From the NCBI RefSeq assembly GCF_016808335.1, contig NC_053142.1:496001-560000 (forward strand): a DNA stretch of 64,000 bases, written 5' to 3'. Under the pieces are notes generated by a model, which saw only the letters and a program-made list of their open reading frames with translations, did no database searches and was not told the origin of the DNA. Source of the DNA: Panicum virgatum (lineage: Eukaryota; Streptophyta; Magnoliopsida; Poales; Poaceae). Within the stretch, counting starts at the first letter, position 1. Each line of letters opens with the position of its first letter. This document shows, piece by piece, positions 9,796-20,465 of this stretch. A program made the position numbers and the translations under genes.

Positions 9796-12413
9796 ATGTC
9801 GAGCAAGATGCAGTTTCAAGTATTTTATGGTGACTACAATGTTTTGTACATGCCAAATGGAGTAGACCTTTCTGCCTTTAAGTGCAGATCTAGCGCCATA
9901 GATAAACCTCTGGAAAGGAGTTTTGGTTCCATATGTAAGTGGCTGCAGTGTGGGCTCCGTGTTGATCTGTTGACACATGTGATGACCGTCCAGTCTCTTG
10001 TTAATTGGGAGGTAGAAAGTGATTTATGGTAATTGATGATGATACACAACACTGATGACTGACAGTAGTACATGCAAGCAGCTCTAGAGCTTGGGTGGCC
10101 TCTGGCCATTCTTGTTCAAATTCGGGAGAAGACACAAAATGAAATCCAACTCCGAGTATTCGAAGAGAGACCAACTATGTTGAGCAAGATGAGTCAGAAG
10201 AGATAGAGAACCAAAACATCGGACCACAGGGTTTTGCTGATGAGAGAGAGAGAATACATAGCATTGTGGACGAGATGGAGGTAGAAGACCAAACCGCAAT
10301 AGAGATGAAAGAATATGAGGGCTCATCTGATGACGAGCAGTACTCATTGCCAAAAGAGTGGAAGGAGCATGATTTTGGCAATCATATCGCAGAAGACGTA
10401 CGAAATCAGGAGTGGGAGTACAGAGGGAATGAGGTAGTGCAAGGTGCAACATATCCAAACATTGAAGCCGTAAAAGATGCTGTGAGACTATGGGCAATAT
10501 CATTGAAACGAGAATTTCGAGTTGTAAAATCTGGCAGTAAAGAATATGAGGTGAAGTGTGTGAATGATGGATGTCCATGGTGAGTACATGCATTCAAGGG
10601 AAAATGGAAGTCAAACTGGAAATGTTCCATTGTGACAGAGCACACTTGTTTGCTGTCAGAAGTTCTTCCCTCGCATCGCAATATATCATGCGACTTTGTT
10701 GCAAAGCAAATATATGGGTTGGTTATGGACAACCTAAATTATGAGCCAAAAATAATTGTTAAACACATTGAGTAGACTTATCAGTACACCATTAGTTATT
10801 TGAAGGCATGGCGGGCTAAACAAAGGGTGTTCGAGATGCGGTTCGGCACATACGAGGCATCATATGATAACCTACCTCGTATGTTATCCCAGGTTGCTAC
10901 TAGAAATCCTGGAAGCTTTTATGACACATACCTCGTACTAGCCGTGACTAAGGGGCAAATCATTCTGCAACGAGCCTTCTTTTGTCTAGGTGCCTGTGTT
11001 AGGGCATTTCAGTGTTGTCTTCCGGTGATCTGCATTGATGACACATTTCTGATTGGAAGGTATAAAGGTCAGATACTCCCTGCAATCGGGGTAGATTGCA
11101 ACAACTAAATAGTTCCGCTCGCATTTGCATTTGTTGAGAATGAGAACTTAGACAGTTGGTATTGGTAACTTGAACGAGTGAAGGTTCATGTTGTTGCTGC
11201 ACGTCCAGATGTGTGCCTTATTAGTGATAGGCATGCAGGTCTGCTGCAATCAATACTGAAATTGCAACGTGGAACTGCGACAACGCCTCCATTGTGGCCC
11301 GATGTCCAAAACAGGTGGTGCATTAGGTATATGGGTGCAAACTTCTATGACCACTTATAGAACAAGGATCTTAAGAACATGTTTAAGAGGTTGTGCACCC
11401 AAAATCAACAGAGAAAATTCAATGCATTATGGCAGATACTTGATCAGTTGACTGCAGAGCTAGTGGAGATAAGGGCATCAGGAGCAAGCACGAGTCAGGC
11501 TGCAGAGGCTAGAGATTCAATTGAGAAGCCATTTTCACACTAGATTCGAGATGCACCTAAGGAGAAATGGTCATTTATTTATGATACCAACAGAATACGG
11601 TATGGTATTTAGACAACGAACTATGCATAGTGTTTCAATATGGTTATGCGTTCTTGTCGTGCCTTTCCTCTTGTGGGAATTGTTGAGTTCATCATGTATG
11701 GGTGCATGAAGTATTTCAGAGAGCGTTACACGGCTGCAAGCATAAACATAAGCAACCCCCAAATTCAGTTTTGCACAAGAGTGACACAATATATGCAACA
11801 GAAGATTGAAAAGACCAAACTGCACCGCGTCATATCGACAGGTACAATGGAGCATAGATTTGAGATTCTATGCAAGGATAGAACTGGTCGTGGTATCCGT
11901 AGAGATAGGGTGGTACAGGAGAGTTTGATTACAGTAGATGGCAAAGTCTTCTGCTCCTGCATGAAGCCTATGTTATTGCATTTGCCATGCTCGCATCTCA
12001 TTGCGGCATGTGCAGAGTCTGGGTTGCAGACAGGAGTATTTGTTTCACCTTACTTCAGCAAGGAAGCAGCTGTATCCACCAGGGGACATGAGGTATATGA
12101 GATTGGAATAGTGTGACCTTTCATTCAGAATAATGAGAATAAGATGTTTATTCCTGATCAAGCCACTAAGAAAGGCAATGGCCGCCGTCAGACACGTCGT
12201 ATTCGGAATGGTATGGACGAGTCCGAAGCAAACAAGGCACAAAAGCGTTGCAGCCAATGTGGAGCATTGGGTCACAACTATAAGAAGTGTCCTCAGAATG
12301 CACTTCACGAAGCTACTGACGTCGGTCCTTCCAGAAATCCCAGAGATGGAGCACCTCCTACGTTTAGACGACCATCGGCGAGAATTGCTCGTGAAAGGCA
12401 CTCGGTGTCATGA
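9796..12413 (+). pseudogene. MuDR-type Mutator transposase, multiply interrupted
   Basis: In order: an N-terminal module (9796-10030, MSSKMQFQVFYGDYNVLY); an acidic linker; the MuDR DNA-binding domain (about 10440-10640, VRLWAISLKREFRVVK, CVNDGCPW); the MULE catalytic core (about 10800-11370: KAWRAKQRVFEMRFGTYEAS, CIDDTFLIGRYKGQILPAIG, CLISDRHAGLL, which hold the two expected acidic residues); a SWIM zinc finger (about 11935-12010, CSCMKPMLLHLPCSHLI); and a C-terminal CCHC knuckle (12250-12295, CSQCGALGHNYKKC). It would cut and paste the element in the nucleus. Stops interrupt it at about 10581, 10774, 11106, 11168, 11358 and 11541, with more near 11610-11630. Several would be single C-to-T or G-to-A changes from the expected codon. 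The 12144-12413 frame is offset from the SWIM frame. No active transposase can come from this copy. Confidence 0.9.
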
Positions 12414-12445
12414 TCCACCAGTGTGCAGTTTGTACCTATATACTA

Positions 12446-12753
12446 ATCGTGCGTGGAGTTTGTATCGAACATATCTGTAATATGTAGTAATCGTGCGTCC
12501 AATTTGTATGGAACATATTTTTGATGTATAAATATTGTGCGTGGAGTTTGTATCGAACCTATTTGTAATATGTAGTAATCGTGCGTCCAGTTTGTATGGA
12601 ACATATCTGTAATGTATAAATATCGTGCGTGGAGTTTGTATCGAACCTATCTATAATATGTAGTAATCGTGCGTAGAGTTTGTATCGAATCTATCTGTAA
12701 TGTATTAATATCGTGTGTCCAGTTTGTATGGAACATATATGTACCTATGTGTT
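12446..12753 (+). repeat. 44-bp tandem satellite, seven units
   Basis: Units start at 12446, 12490, 12534, 12578, 12622, 12666 and 12710, an exact 44-base period. Two unit types alternate for most of the array: one with GTGGAGTTTGTATCGAAC and one with GTCCAGTTTGTATGGAAC, so the higher-order period is 88. It separates the transposase gene from the plant mobile domain gene. Confidence 0.92.
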
Positions 12754-12776
12754 CTCATATATTTTTGAATGCAGGT

Positions 12777-14385
12777 ATGGAGATGGACTCCTTGCTAGAC
12801 CCAGTTATCGACTCGAGCCACAGGTCTTTCTTTGCAGCAGTTGAGCACCGAGCCCTAGAGGTGCTACGTCCTCGTCCACCTGGGGAGGCGATCTCTATAA
12901 ACCACGATTGGGTTGACTGGTATGTAATGAAATATTATTGTTTATCACTTATGTATTCGTCGATATTCCTTTGTTTCGACAATTTTGTTTATTGAAGGTT
13001 ACGGGAGTCCGGTCTACTGACTCTGGGCCGTCTTGTCGAGGGTGGGCCTATTCAGCTCGACTGATCCCTCCTGACGGCGCTCGTTGACAGATGGAGGCCG
13101 GAGACACACACGTTCCACCTCCCGTGTGGGGAGATGACTCCTACGCTGCAGTACGTGGCCTACCTCCTTAGCCTCCCTATCGTTGGGGAGGCTGTAGGTC
13201 CACGTGTAGCGGCGGCCTCGTGGAAGGATGACTTGGAGGCCCGTTTTTCCCTGGTTGACCGTGTGGAAGAAGCAGGTCTGATCAACCCGCACCTGCGAGC
13301 AGCAGGTCCTTCGAAGAACTGGTTCCTACAGTTTACAGTACGTATTCATTGCATATTTAAGTTTAATTGTTACAATTCACATGTTACATTGTCAGTTGAA
13401 ACCATTAATCTTAATTGTTTATGCAGCCTGCCCTGTTGGCTGCGGATGCCGACGAGTACAGTGTGACCAGATCGCTGGAGGCGTACCTACTTTGGTTGTT
13501 TGGTTACATCATGTTCAACAACACTCATGGCAACTCGGTCGATAGGATTCTCCTTCCGTATGCACGAGAGATTGCCGATGGGGACGAGGACGTACCGGCC
13601 TACAGCTGGGGTGAGGCGGTACTTGCAGCCACTTACCGTGGACTCTGCGATGGATGCATGAAGACTCATGGGAACGCTATCCTGGCGGGGTGCCCACTAC
13701 TGCTACAACTTTGGTCGTACGAGAGGCTAGCCGTTGGTCGGCCCATCGTCAGCCACGAGCCTTACCACGAGGCCATGTACGGCGACGAGGAGGACGACAG
13801 GCCCACTATGGGAACTCTCTGGATCTGGCGTCAGGTACGTTCGCAACAAATCTAATTTTGTTATTCATTGTTACATGATGCATTAGCGCACTTTTAATTT
13901 TACTTATTCGGACTGTAGAGGTCTTGGGCGAATGCGCAGGTTAGATGCGCATATCCTGAGTTTGTTTCGGAGCTCGACATGCTGACGTCCGAGAACGTTG
14001 TCTGGGAGCCTTACAGCCCTGAGGCTGTGGCGAATGCGAGCCTGTGGCTTACTACAGCCATACTGGTTTACGACATCGCGGTTGAGACATATTGCCCCTA
14101 GAGAGTCAGGAGACAGTTTGGGCAGCGCCAGGAGTTTCCGGTGCCCACCACGTTGGAGCGTGTCAGTCGCCAGGACCATAAGTAATTATGAATGAACTTG
14201 GCTCATACATTCGTGTCGAATCTAACGATTCTCCGTGGTCCAGTTTTGTAGGTTGTCAAGGAGTGGCTTGTCGTGCTCTGATGATTGGCTCACCAAAATG
14301 CAGCCGTGGGTGGACCAATGAGAACATGCAGACGAGCACTTGATCCATCCAACAGGACCACACACAGACAGCTCCTTTAGTGCTG
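12777..14385 (+). pseudogene. Plant mobile domain (MAIN/MAIL-type, PMD) protein carried by the Mutator element
   Basis: Exons at about 12777-12919 (MEMDSLLDP), 12998-13339 (LCLRPETHTF-like core read as WRPETHTFHLPCGEMTPTLQ), 13427-13834 (LAYLLWLFGYIMFNNTHGN-type helix: SLEAYLLWLFGYIMFNN), 13919-14181 and about 14251-14385 have GT-AG edges. The WRPETHTFHLPCGEMT signature and the leucine-rich helix before it are diagnostic of the plant mobile domain (also called aminotransferase-like, PF10536). Host members MAIN and MAIL1 act in the nucleus in transposon silencing and gene expression; transposon-borne copies are known in Mutator and gypsy elements. In-frame stops at about 13062 (probable CGA to TGA), 14101 and 14310 break it, and it ends short of the family's usual C-terminus. 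The same orientation and position right behind the transposase imply an accessory element gene. Confidence 0.85.
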
Positions 14386-15134
14386 CATCCCTAACAAACA
14401 ATTACAGTCATAACTTATAACAACATAGTTGAGCATGAGCTCACCAAGGATGCATGACATGGTATGCCCCTAACAGAGCCCAAAAAAAAACATTTGGACT
14501 TTGGGATTTTCTAACAAAGCAAGGTAATCAAGAGCAACTTCAAAGGAAGCTGAACGAACTCACCAGGTAGCAAAGCAAGCAGCAGGTAGCCACCAAGCAG
14601 AGGGATTGATTGAGCTGATTAGAGCCACCGAGTGGAGGGGACGGCGCGATAAAGAAAGATGCAAGTTCTCGAGTAGCAGAGCAAGTTACTACGGCGAGTT
14701 TACGCTGGCGATTAAGATATTGTAGTGGCAAAAAGGCAATGGAGGGTATGTGAATGCGATGGAAAGGGGCGGGATCTCTCCTATGAAAGGGACACTGATG
14801 CTGGTGCGAACAAGCGAGGAAGGTAGCAGCACACCCTTGTTTAGGGACAGTGAGCTGCATTGACCATTTCTGAATTGGGTGACCAATTCTTTCCTCCACC
14901 TGCTTCCGCTGCTTGTCCGGAAAGGGGAGGAAGAGACAAAATCCCAATCCCCCCAACCATCCCAGCATCGACCGCTCCCAGCAGCACTAAATGCAATGCG
15001 CACACATTGACCTGACAGCGGCGGATTGGGCCTGGGGTTGGTGTTGGTGTTGAACAGATTAGGATTGCTTTGCTCCCCTCCTGTGTATCCTTCTCCTCTC
15101 GCTCTCCATCCATCTTTCTCCTGTCCTCCTGACC
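14386..15134. other. Unassigned sequence after the Mutator element
   Basis: Moderately GC-rich toward the right. I see no recognisable protein. Minus-strand frames between 14540 and 15177 look like translated leader or intron rather than a gene. Confidence 0.4.
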
Positions 15135-15356
15135 TCAGCACGCTGAATTTCGCTGCCTGTTGAATGGGCCAAACCAATCCGTGCGGAGGAAAAAATCAAA
15201 AGGAAGACGGCGACTCGAACAGCACGTGGAGGCCAAGCCATCCTCATCCTCGCTCGGAATTGGAGCTCCTGACATGCCATTACCGCCGCCGCACGACGCC
15301 CTGAGCTCCCGGCTCCCCCTCTCCTCCCCTGACGACGCCGTCGACGACGAAGACAA
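15135..15356 (-). other. Possible first exon of an unrecognised gene or captured exon
   Basis: A minus-strand frame of 73 codons starts at 15356 with a Ser/Gly/Glu-rich, low-complexity N-terminus (MSSSSTASSGEERGSRELRA) in a locally GC-rich block, the composition usual for grass first exons. It stops at 15135 without a clear donor. No domain is recognised and there is no matching downstream exon. It could be chance. Confidence 0.25.
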
Positions 15357-16086
15357 GGGGGAAAGACAGACTTTGGGTCACTTCTGTCAGGTGGTCCCGT
15401 CCCTAAATAAGAAGAGCGGAAAATCTAAAATATTGCAAATGTTTCAAAATACTAGCATAGATGCACATACGATATGCACGTGTGACACACATATAATTTA
15501 AGAAACTAATTAGATTTAAACCATATTGTGCAAGAAGAAATAATTTAGAAATATCTAGTATATATCGTATATATAGGAATATTTAATGGTGTTGACCGTT
15601 GGGATTGGAGAGAGTCCTGGTGCAGGCGGTTATGAGCGAGGAGAGTCCGAGTTCTTCCATGTACGCGGATGGCAAGAGTGAAGAGAGTGGCGGGTGGATA
15701 AGCGAGGAATTGGTGAGAAAAATAATTAGTTTTTGGTAGAAACGCTGGCTAACTTCTAATTTTTTTAACTTCTAATTTTTTTTATATGTCTACACCCCTT
15801 TTCACTTTAATTCATCCTGATAGGTGGGTCTAGCGTGAGGGATAAGGTGGATCCGAATCAGGTGAGGAACGTTTTCAATTATTTTCGATCTTTATAGTAT
15901 AGATAGATAGATGGATTCAGATGATTTATGTCGCCTCTTGGCTAACTTGAAGCTCATTTTCGAGTATTTCATTGATTTTGAAAATTGGACGCTTCAGGGC
16001 TATCAAATAAAACGAAAAAGAATAAAAAAGCCTAGAGGTACCAAATATAAAAGGTGGTTGAAACATATGATTTGGTGCCTGGTCAT
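15357..16086. other. Non-coding repeat-like sequence
   Basis: AT-rich after 15420. A purine-rich patch (15600-15720) and a short GATA run (15899-15912) are visible. The frame at 15911-16132 has no recognisable domain and runs into CACTA element B. I see no gene. Confidence 0.4.
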
Positions 16087-16500
16087 CACTACAGCAATCC
16101 TAACAATTTTCGGCGGCCAAAAACCACCGTAAATAGCAATTTCTCGCCGAAAATAAGTAATTTTTGGCGGCTTTTCTTATTTTCGGCGATGCACGACTGT
16201 CGTCCGAAAAGTGCCGAAAATAAGCTTATTTTCGGCGGTATACCGCCGCAAATTAATTAATTTTCTGCGGCCATGTTCAGCCGCCGAAAGTAAAATAATT
16301 TCGGCGGCTAAAGTCCAGCTGCTGAAATTAACAAATTTTCGACAGACACAAAAAACAGCCAAAAATTAGTAATCACTAATTTTCTACGGCCTTCTCAGGT
16401 CAATTTTCGGTGGCCTGATCCAGGCCGCCCAAAATTAATTTGGTTAATTTTCGACGGCCTATCCCATGCCACTGAAAATTATTACGACCAGGGGCTAAAA
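16087..16500 (+). mobile_element. CACTA element B, 5' terminus and subterminal repeats (fragment)
   Basis: It starts CACTACAGCAA at 16087, a CACTA-type terminus. About 400 bases follow filled with short repeats of TTTTCGGCGGC, GCCGCCGAAA and TTCGGCGGTATACC in both orientations, the usual subterminal array. No matching right terminus or transposase is seen before the coiled-coil remnant at 17.4 kb, so it is a truncated copy or a very short deletion derivative. Confidence 0.75.
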
Positions 16501-16607
16501 TTTTCCTCAAATTTCATTTTAATTCTAAATTTTCATACAAAATACATATACAATCCATTTACATCCATAATATATCACATGCATTCACATATCTATTCCA
16601 CTTAAGG

Positions 16608-16790
16608 ATGGCAGTCGGACCCACGGGTGCCCGCACCCATGGGTCTCACACCCATTGGGTGCAGGTGCGGATGAGAAAATGCACCTGTGGGTCTGCACCC
16701 ACCCGCATCTATACTGTGGTGGTTGCGGGTGCGGGTATGGATTTAGACCCATGGGTGACCCATGGGCCCCGTAATTTCCAGCAATTAGGT
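16608..16790. repeat. GC-rich repeat of GGGTGCGGGT / CCCACGGGTG motifs (DNA-transposon-like)
   Basis: The words CCCATGGGTG, GGTGCGGGT and GCACCCACCCGCA recur in both orientations with strong local self-complementarity. This pattern is common near the ends of plant hAT-type elements, but no terminal repeat or target duplication is evident, so the family is uncertain. Confidence 0.4.
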
Positions 16791-16829
16791 GGCCTAGCAG
16801 CACATAGCCCACTTGAATAAGTAGAAACA

Positions 16830-17085
16830 TGTAATAAAATAAAAAACTAATTGCATAGTTTACTTGTAAATTACGTGATGAATCTAATGAGTCTAATTAG
16901 ACTATGATTAGACACTAAATTGATACATTAACTGCTACAGTGATCATATGCTAATGACAGATTAATTAGTCTTAATAAATTCATCTCCAAATTTACAAAT
17001 AAGTTTTGTAATTAATCCATGTTTAATATTTTAAATGTGAATTTCAAAAAGATTACGACTTTCCCCTTATTTAGTTGGTTGCATA
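16830..17085. repeat. AT-rich MITE-like element
   Basis: The sequence around ATGAATCTAATGAGTCTAAT, GACAGATTAATTAGTCTTAA and AGTTTTGTAATTAATCCATG matches the layout of an abundant grass MITE family with conserved ATTAGTCTAAT blocks. Exact ends and target duplication were not resolved. Confidence 0.5.
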
Positions 17086-17426
17086 AGACTATGCGCAGCG
17101 GTTCACTCGACCGTTCCCTCTCCCCTGAATAGCGGCTACAGACACCCCCTACCTCCCGCAGCGCCTCCCCCGACAGCTTCCCCTATCGCAGCGTCGTCTT
17201 CTTTCTCCAGCTAGATCGAGCGCGCAGCTACCCTCATCGCGCGCCTGGCCGTTACCTTCGCGCTCCCACGCTGAAGTCTCCCTCGCCCGCCGCGGCCGCC
17301 GCAGCCGATCCACTTTCTCTCCTCTCTGCTTCTTCCTCCTTTTTCTCCTCTCCTGCATCTCCGCCCCTTCGTGCTCCCTTCCCCGCCTTGCGCGCATGCA
17401 AGCGACGCTGCGCCGCCGCGGCCGCC

Positions 17427-18797
17427 ATGGCCGGGTCGAACCATGTGGCCGAGTCTCCCGAACCCAGAACCCTAGCGGGGACAAGTCACGCGCCGGCCAT
17501 GGGCAGGGGCAAGAAGGCCAAGCGCTGCGCCGCCATGGCCGACACCGACGCTGACGAGACCATGCCTTCCGCCTACGGGGAGCTAGAGTAGGCTCCACCC
17601 CCGGATCCCGCGGCCAATAGGGACGAGGCACCACCGGCTCCGGCTCCGGCCGTGCCCAATGAGACGGCTGCGGCGGCGGGCGGTGCCAATGGGGCGGTGC
17701 GGGACGGCGGCACTCGAGGCGCGGCTCGGCGAGGTGAAGGCCGACGCCGCGGCGGTCGCGGCGGAGGAGCGCGGGGTGCTGCGCGCGGCGCTCGCGGCGC
17801 CGCTCCGGGCCGCGGAGGAGGAGCGCGCGGCGCTAGGGGCACGCCTCGTGGCGGCGCGGGAGGTGCTCGGGCGCGGGCCGAGCCCGCGGCGCAGCTGCAG
17901 GCGGCGGGCGTGGAGGTGGGGGCGCTCTCGGAGCGGCTCGGCGCCAAGGACGCCGAGGCGGCGGCCGCGGCCGAGAAGGCCGCCGGATTGGTGGCTGCCG
18001 TCGTCGGATTGGAGGCGGAGCGCTCCGAGCTGCGCGCGGAGAGGGGCCGATTGGAGGAGCAGTTGGAGGCGGCGAGGGCGGCGGCTTGCGCTGTCCAGGC
18101 CCAGAAGGTGGAGGTGGAATCAAGCTTCAACGAGTTCAAGAGGAACGCAGAGGAAGCAAAGCAGGGGATGGAGGAGAAGCTCCAGGAGATACTGAAGGAA
18201 TTGGAGGCTCTGCAATCCAGGAAGGCGGAAATGGAGGCGGAGGTCGGTTCTTTGGAGGTGGAGCTCTCGGCGGCCATTGCTAGGAACAGCGAGTTGGAGT
18301 CAGCTGTCGATGAAATGAAGATGGAGATCCAGCTGCAAGGAAGGCGGTGGAGAAGCTCCAAGCCGAGGTTGCAGAGGCGGGTGAGAAGCACAACTCGGCA
18401 GTCGCTGAAGTATTTAGGCTCTGGAGTGAGATTGGCAAGGTGGTGAAGGCGAATGAGGCTGCTGCAGCGGTGCATGATATTGAGAAGAAAAGGTTGCAGT
18501 CTGAATTGTAGGTTCTCAAGGGGAAGGTTGGCCGGATGCTTCTTTGTACACGATCCATGCTAAAGATGCTGGGGTTGGAGAGTTGAGGGATGAATTGAAG
18601 AAGCTCCACGGTTCCATGGCTGATCTGCGTACTCTCTGCAGTGATCTTGAGGGGAAGTCTTCCTCCCTGCAAGATGAGAGGGATTCAGTTCTGAATGCAC
18701 TCGAAAAGCAGAAAACCGAGGCAGACGAGCTGAGGTTGACTCTTAGGGAGCTTCATGTCTGTAATGGTGTGTATATATATGTAGAGGTGCATGTGTG
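17427..18797 (+). pseudogene. Coiled-coil protein remnant
   Basis: A GC-rich 5' exon begins at 17427 (MAGSNHVAESPEP) and meets a TAG at about 17589. Downstream are heptad-rich helices in three different frames: ALEARLGEVKADAAAVAAEE (about 17710-17870), LSERLGAKDAEAAAAAEKAA through VESSFNEFKRNAEEAKQG (about 17890-18340), then KLQAEVAEAGEKHNSAVAEV (18345 on) and ELRDELKKLHGSMADLRTLC (18580-18760). The shared Glu/Lys/Ala heptads show that one long coiled-coil protein was split by at least three frameshifts and two stops. I do not recognise the family. Long coiled coils usually serve as scaffolds (golgin, filament-like). It has no intron in the coil part, so a processed copy is possible. Confidence 0.65.
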
Positions 18798-18870
18798 ATT
18801 GCACTGAATAGACATGAGTCTGTGTATATACAAGTCAGTTTCTTATTTGATTGCACAGAATAGAGGTGCA

Positions 18871-18892
18871 CCTGTGTGTGTGTGTGTGTGTA
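18871..18892 (+). repeat. GT dinucleotide microsatellite
   Basis: An uninterrupted (GT)n run of about 20 bases lies downstream of the coiled-coil remnant. Confidence 0.85.
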
Positions 18893-19010
18893 GTGACATC
18901 CCTTTTATTTGGTTAAATCATAATCTGCATGTTTATTTCATTGAGGAAGAAATTTCTTCAAATACATGAAATTTTGCAACTGAACCCAACTTGCTTGGGA
19001 AAAAAGGCTA

Positions 19011-19046
<36 letters not shown>
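19011..19046 (+). repeat. TTG trinucleotide microsatellite
   Basis: Twelve perfect TTG/GTT units start the tandem region that follows. Confidence 0.95.
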
Positions 19047-19330
19047 AATGTGTGCTTGTTATCTCCTGAAAGCTTGGCTGTGTATTCAACTGAGTGGTGC
19101 TTGGCTGCAAAAAAAAATTCCAGCGACTGGTGCTTGGCTGCAAAATTTTTTTTCCAGTGAGTGCTGCTTGGCTGCAAAAATTTTGGCAACTGAATGTGTG
19201 CTTGGCATCTCCTGAAAGCTTGGCTGTGTATTCAAGTGAGTGGTGCTTGACTGCAAAAAAAATTTACAGTGAGTGCTGCTTGGCTGCAAAAATTTTGGCA
19301 ACTGAATGTGTGCTTCGCATCTCCTGATAG
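19047..19330 (+). repeat. Tandem repeat with the word GCTTGGCTGCAAAA
   Basis: Two long units, about 19045-19194 and 19195-19306, plus a partial third share ATGTGTGCTTG, ATCTCCTGAAAGCTTGGCTG and TGAGTGCTGCTTGGCTGCAA. The first unit has an extra internal copy of the TGCTTGGCTGCAAAA block. It is non-coding. Confidence 0.85.
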
Positions 19331-19920
19331 CTTGTGCTTTGTATGTTGTATGCGTGTGTGCGTCCCAGCAAAGCTAGGTTCTGTTCAATTGGAGTGTCCA
19401 GGGGGCATGTGTGTAGATGTTACTGACATAGCTTGTGCTTGTTGGATCATATGTCTCCTCCTTTTATCAGTGCTTGACAAGGTAGTTTGATCATGTGCTA
19501 CTTCTCTAGGTTACTGCATCTCCAGGTAGTTGGATCATCTTGTGCCGCCCTATATCAATATCGATCAAATTATAGCAGATAAGTATGCTGATGCTTGATT
19601 ACAAAAGGTGCAACTGTCGTGAGCACATCAGTCAGCGATCGGCCTCACTCCGAAAGAGATACAAATTATTATTAGGATAAACTCGGCAACCTTATTGCAG
19701 TGAAAAAACAGTGCCACAATTCACAGCTGTATGTACGTACTGATAAACTCATCAGTATAGTGGCTGGAGCTAGAAAACAAACCATAATCAGATCGGAAGT
19801 TGCTGCCTAATATTGTCACAAGTTTCTCACAACAAGTATCTCACAGCATTTTACATTGTTCAATAATAAACAACTATCCTAAGCAAATGCGAAAAATACA
19901 AGCCGAAGTAGAGGTTTCGG
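19331..19920. other. No gene seen
   Basis: AT-rich sequence between the tandem repeat and the minus-strand gene fragments. It may include 3' untranslated sequence of the fragment that ends at 19921. Confidence 0.4.
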
Positions 19921-20465
19921 TTAATTGCTGCTGCTGCGACCTCCACGGTTGAATCTTTTCTCCAGTATCTCCCTCTGTAGGTTGATGAAGTACTCACGTG
20001 CGACCTCTGAGCAAGTGTTGAGATCATCCTTCATCATAATAGATGCTTCCCACTGATCCCTCGCGAAATTGTAATGCTTTTCCTGTAACTCAAGCTGTCT
20101 CTCCTGCACAGTGATGAATGTTGATGCTTGATTTCTCTGTTCTTGGCCATCTTCTCAAACAACTCCAGGCAGGCAAAGGTCGATGATGCTGAGCCGCCTT
20201 GGCTGCGCCTTTTCTTTGCTACATCCCTCCCAATGGGCCTAGGTATCTCATCTGCACTTCGGATGGTCTGGCATCATCACGCATAAAGTCACCTTGGCTA
20301 GCAGCAGCAGCTGCACCAGCAGCATCTCCCGAATTAGCTTCTTCACCTGCAGCAGGAACGTGACACTTGCTCTGCAATCGTCCTCCCACTTGCTCGTGTT
20401 CCTCAGAATTTCCCAACAAAATTGAACCTGTGTTAATTGCATCATCCTACTGCAATCCGGTGTTA
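19921..20465 (-). pseudogene. C-terminal fragment of a NAM-associated-domain type protein (PIF/Harbinger ORF1-like)
   Basis: On the minus strand an Ala/Gln-rich segment (about 20220-20450) is followed, after frame breaks, by KKRRSQGGSAS-type basic residues and the helix QERQLELQEKHYNFARDQWE ... NLQREILEKRFN ending at 19921. A basic patch followed by a long Glu/Gln helix ending in REILEKR is the layout of NAM-associated C-terminal domains (PF14303), common in ORF1 of plant PIF/Harbinger elements. The Myb-like N-terminus is missing; in its place the upstream sequence is clathrin heavy chain. Family call is from pattern, not alignment. Confidence 0.45.

Larger units (their letters stand above)
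9100..14385 (+). mobile_element. Mutator-like element carrying a MuDR transposase and a plant mobile domain gene
   Basis: Two genes in the same orientation, MuDR transposase (9796-12413) and plant mobile domain (12777-14385), share one AT-rich leader with a strong inverted repeat (9167-9290) and a TATA box. The left end is near 9090-9160, where the LINE-like ORF1 stops. The right end is not clear: the last plant mobile domain exon stops matching the family at about 14385 and I cannot find a terminal inverted repeat there, so the 3' terminus has probably been lost. Neither gene is intact. Confidence 0.75.

Noticed and set aside
14540..15177. Minus-strand frames of 140-160 codons as a possible gene
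   Set aside because: No domain, no good start context, no matching exons; left as unassigned sequence.
15880..15915. Possible transposon terminus near the GATA run
   Set aside because: No hairpin, inverted repeat or target duplication could be shown.
16087..17400. Complete small CACTA from 16087
   Set aside because: No inverted CACTACAG terminus was found on the right, so only a terminal fragment is claimed.
17573..18475. 300-codon minus-strand Ala/Pro/Ser-rich frame
   Set aside because: It is the antisense of the coiled-coil remnant; the heptad pattern on the plus strand explains the open frame.
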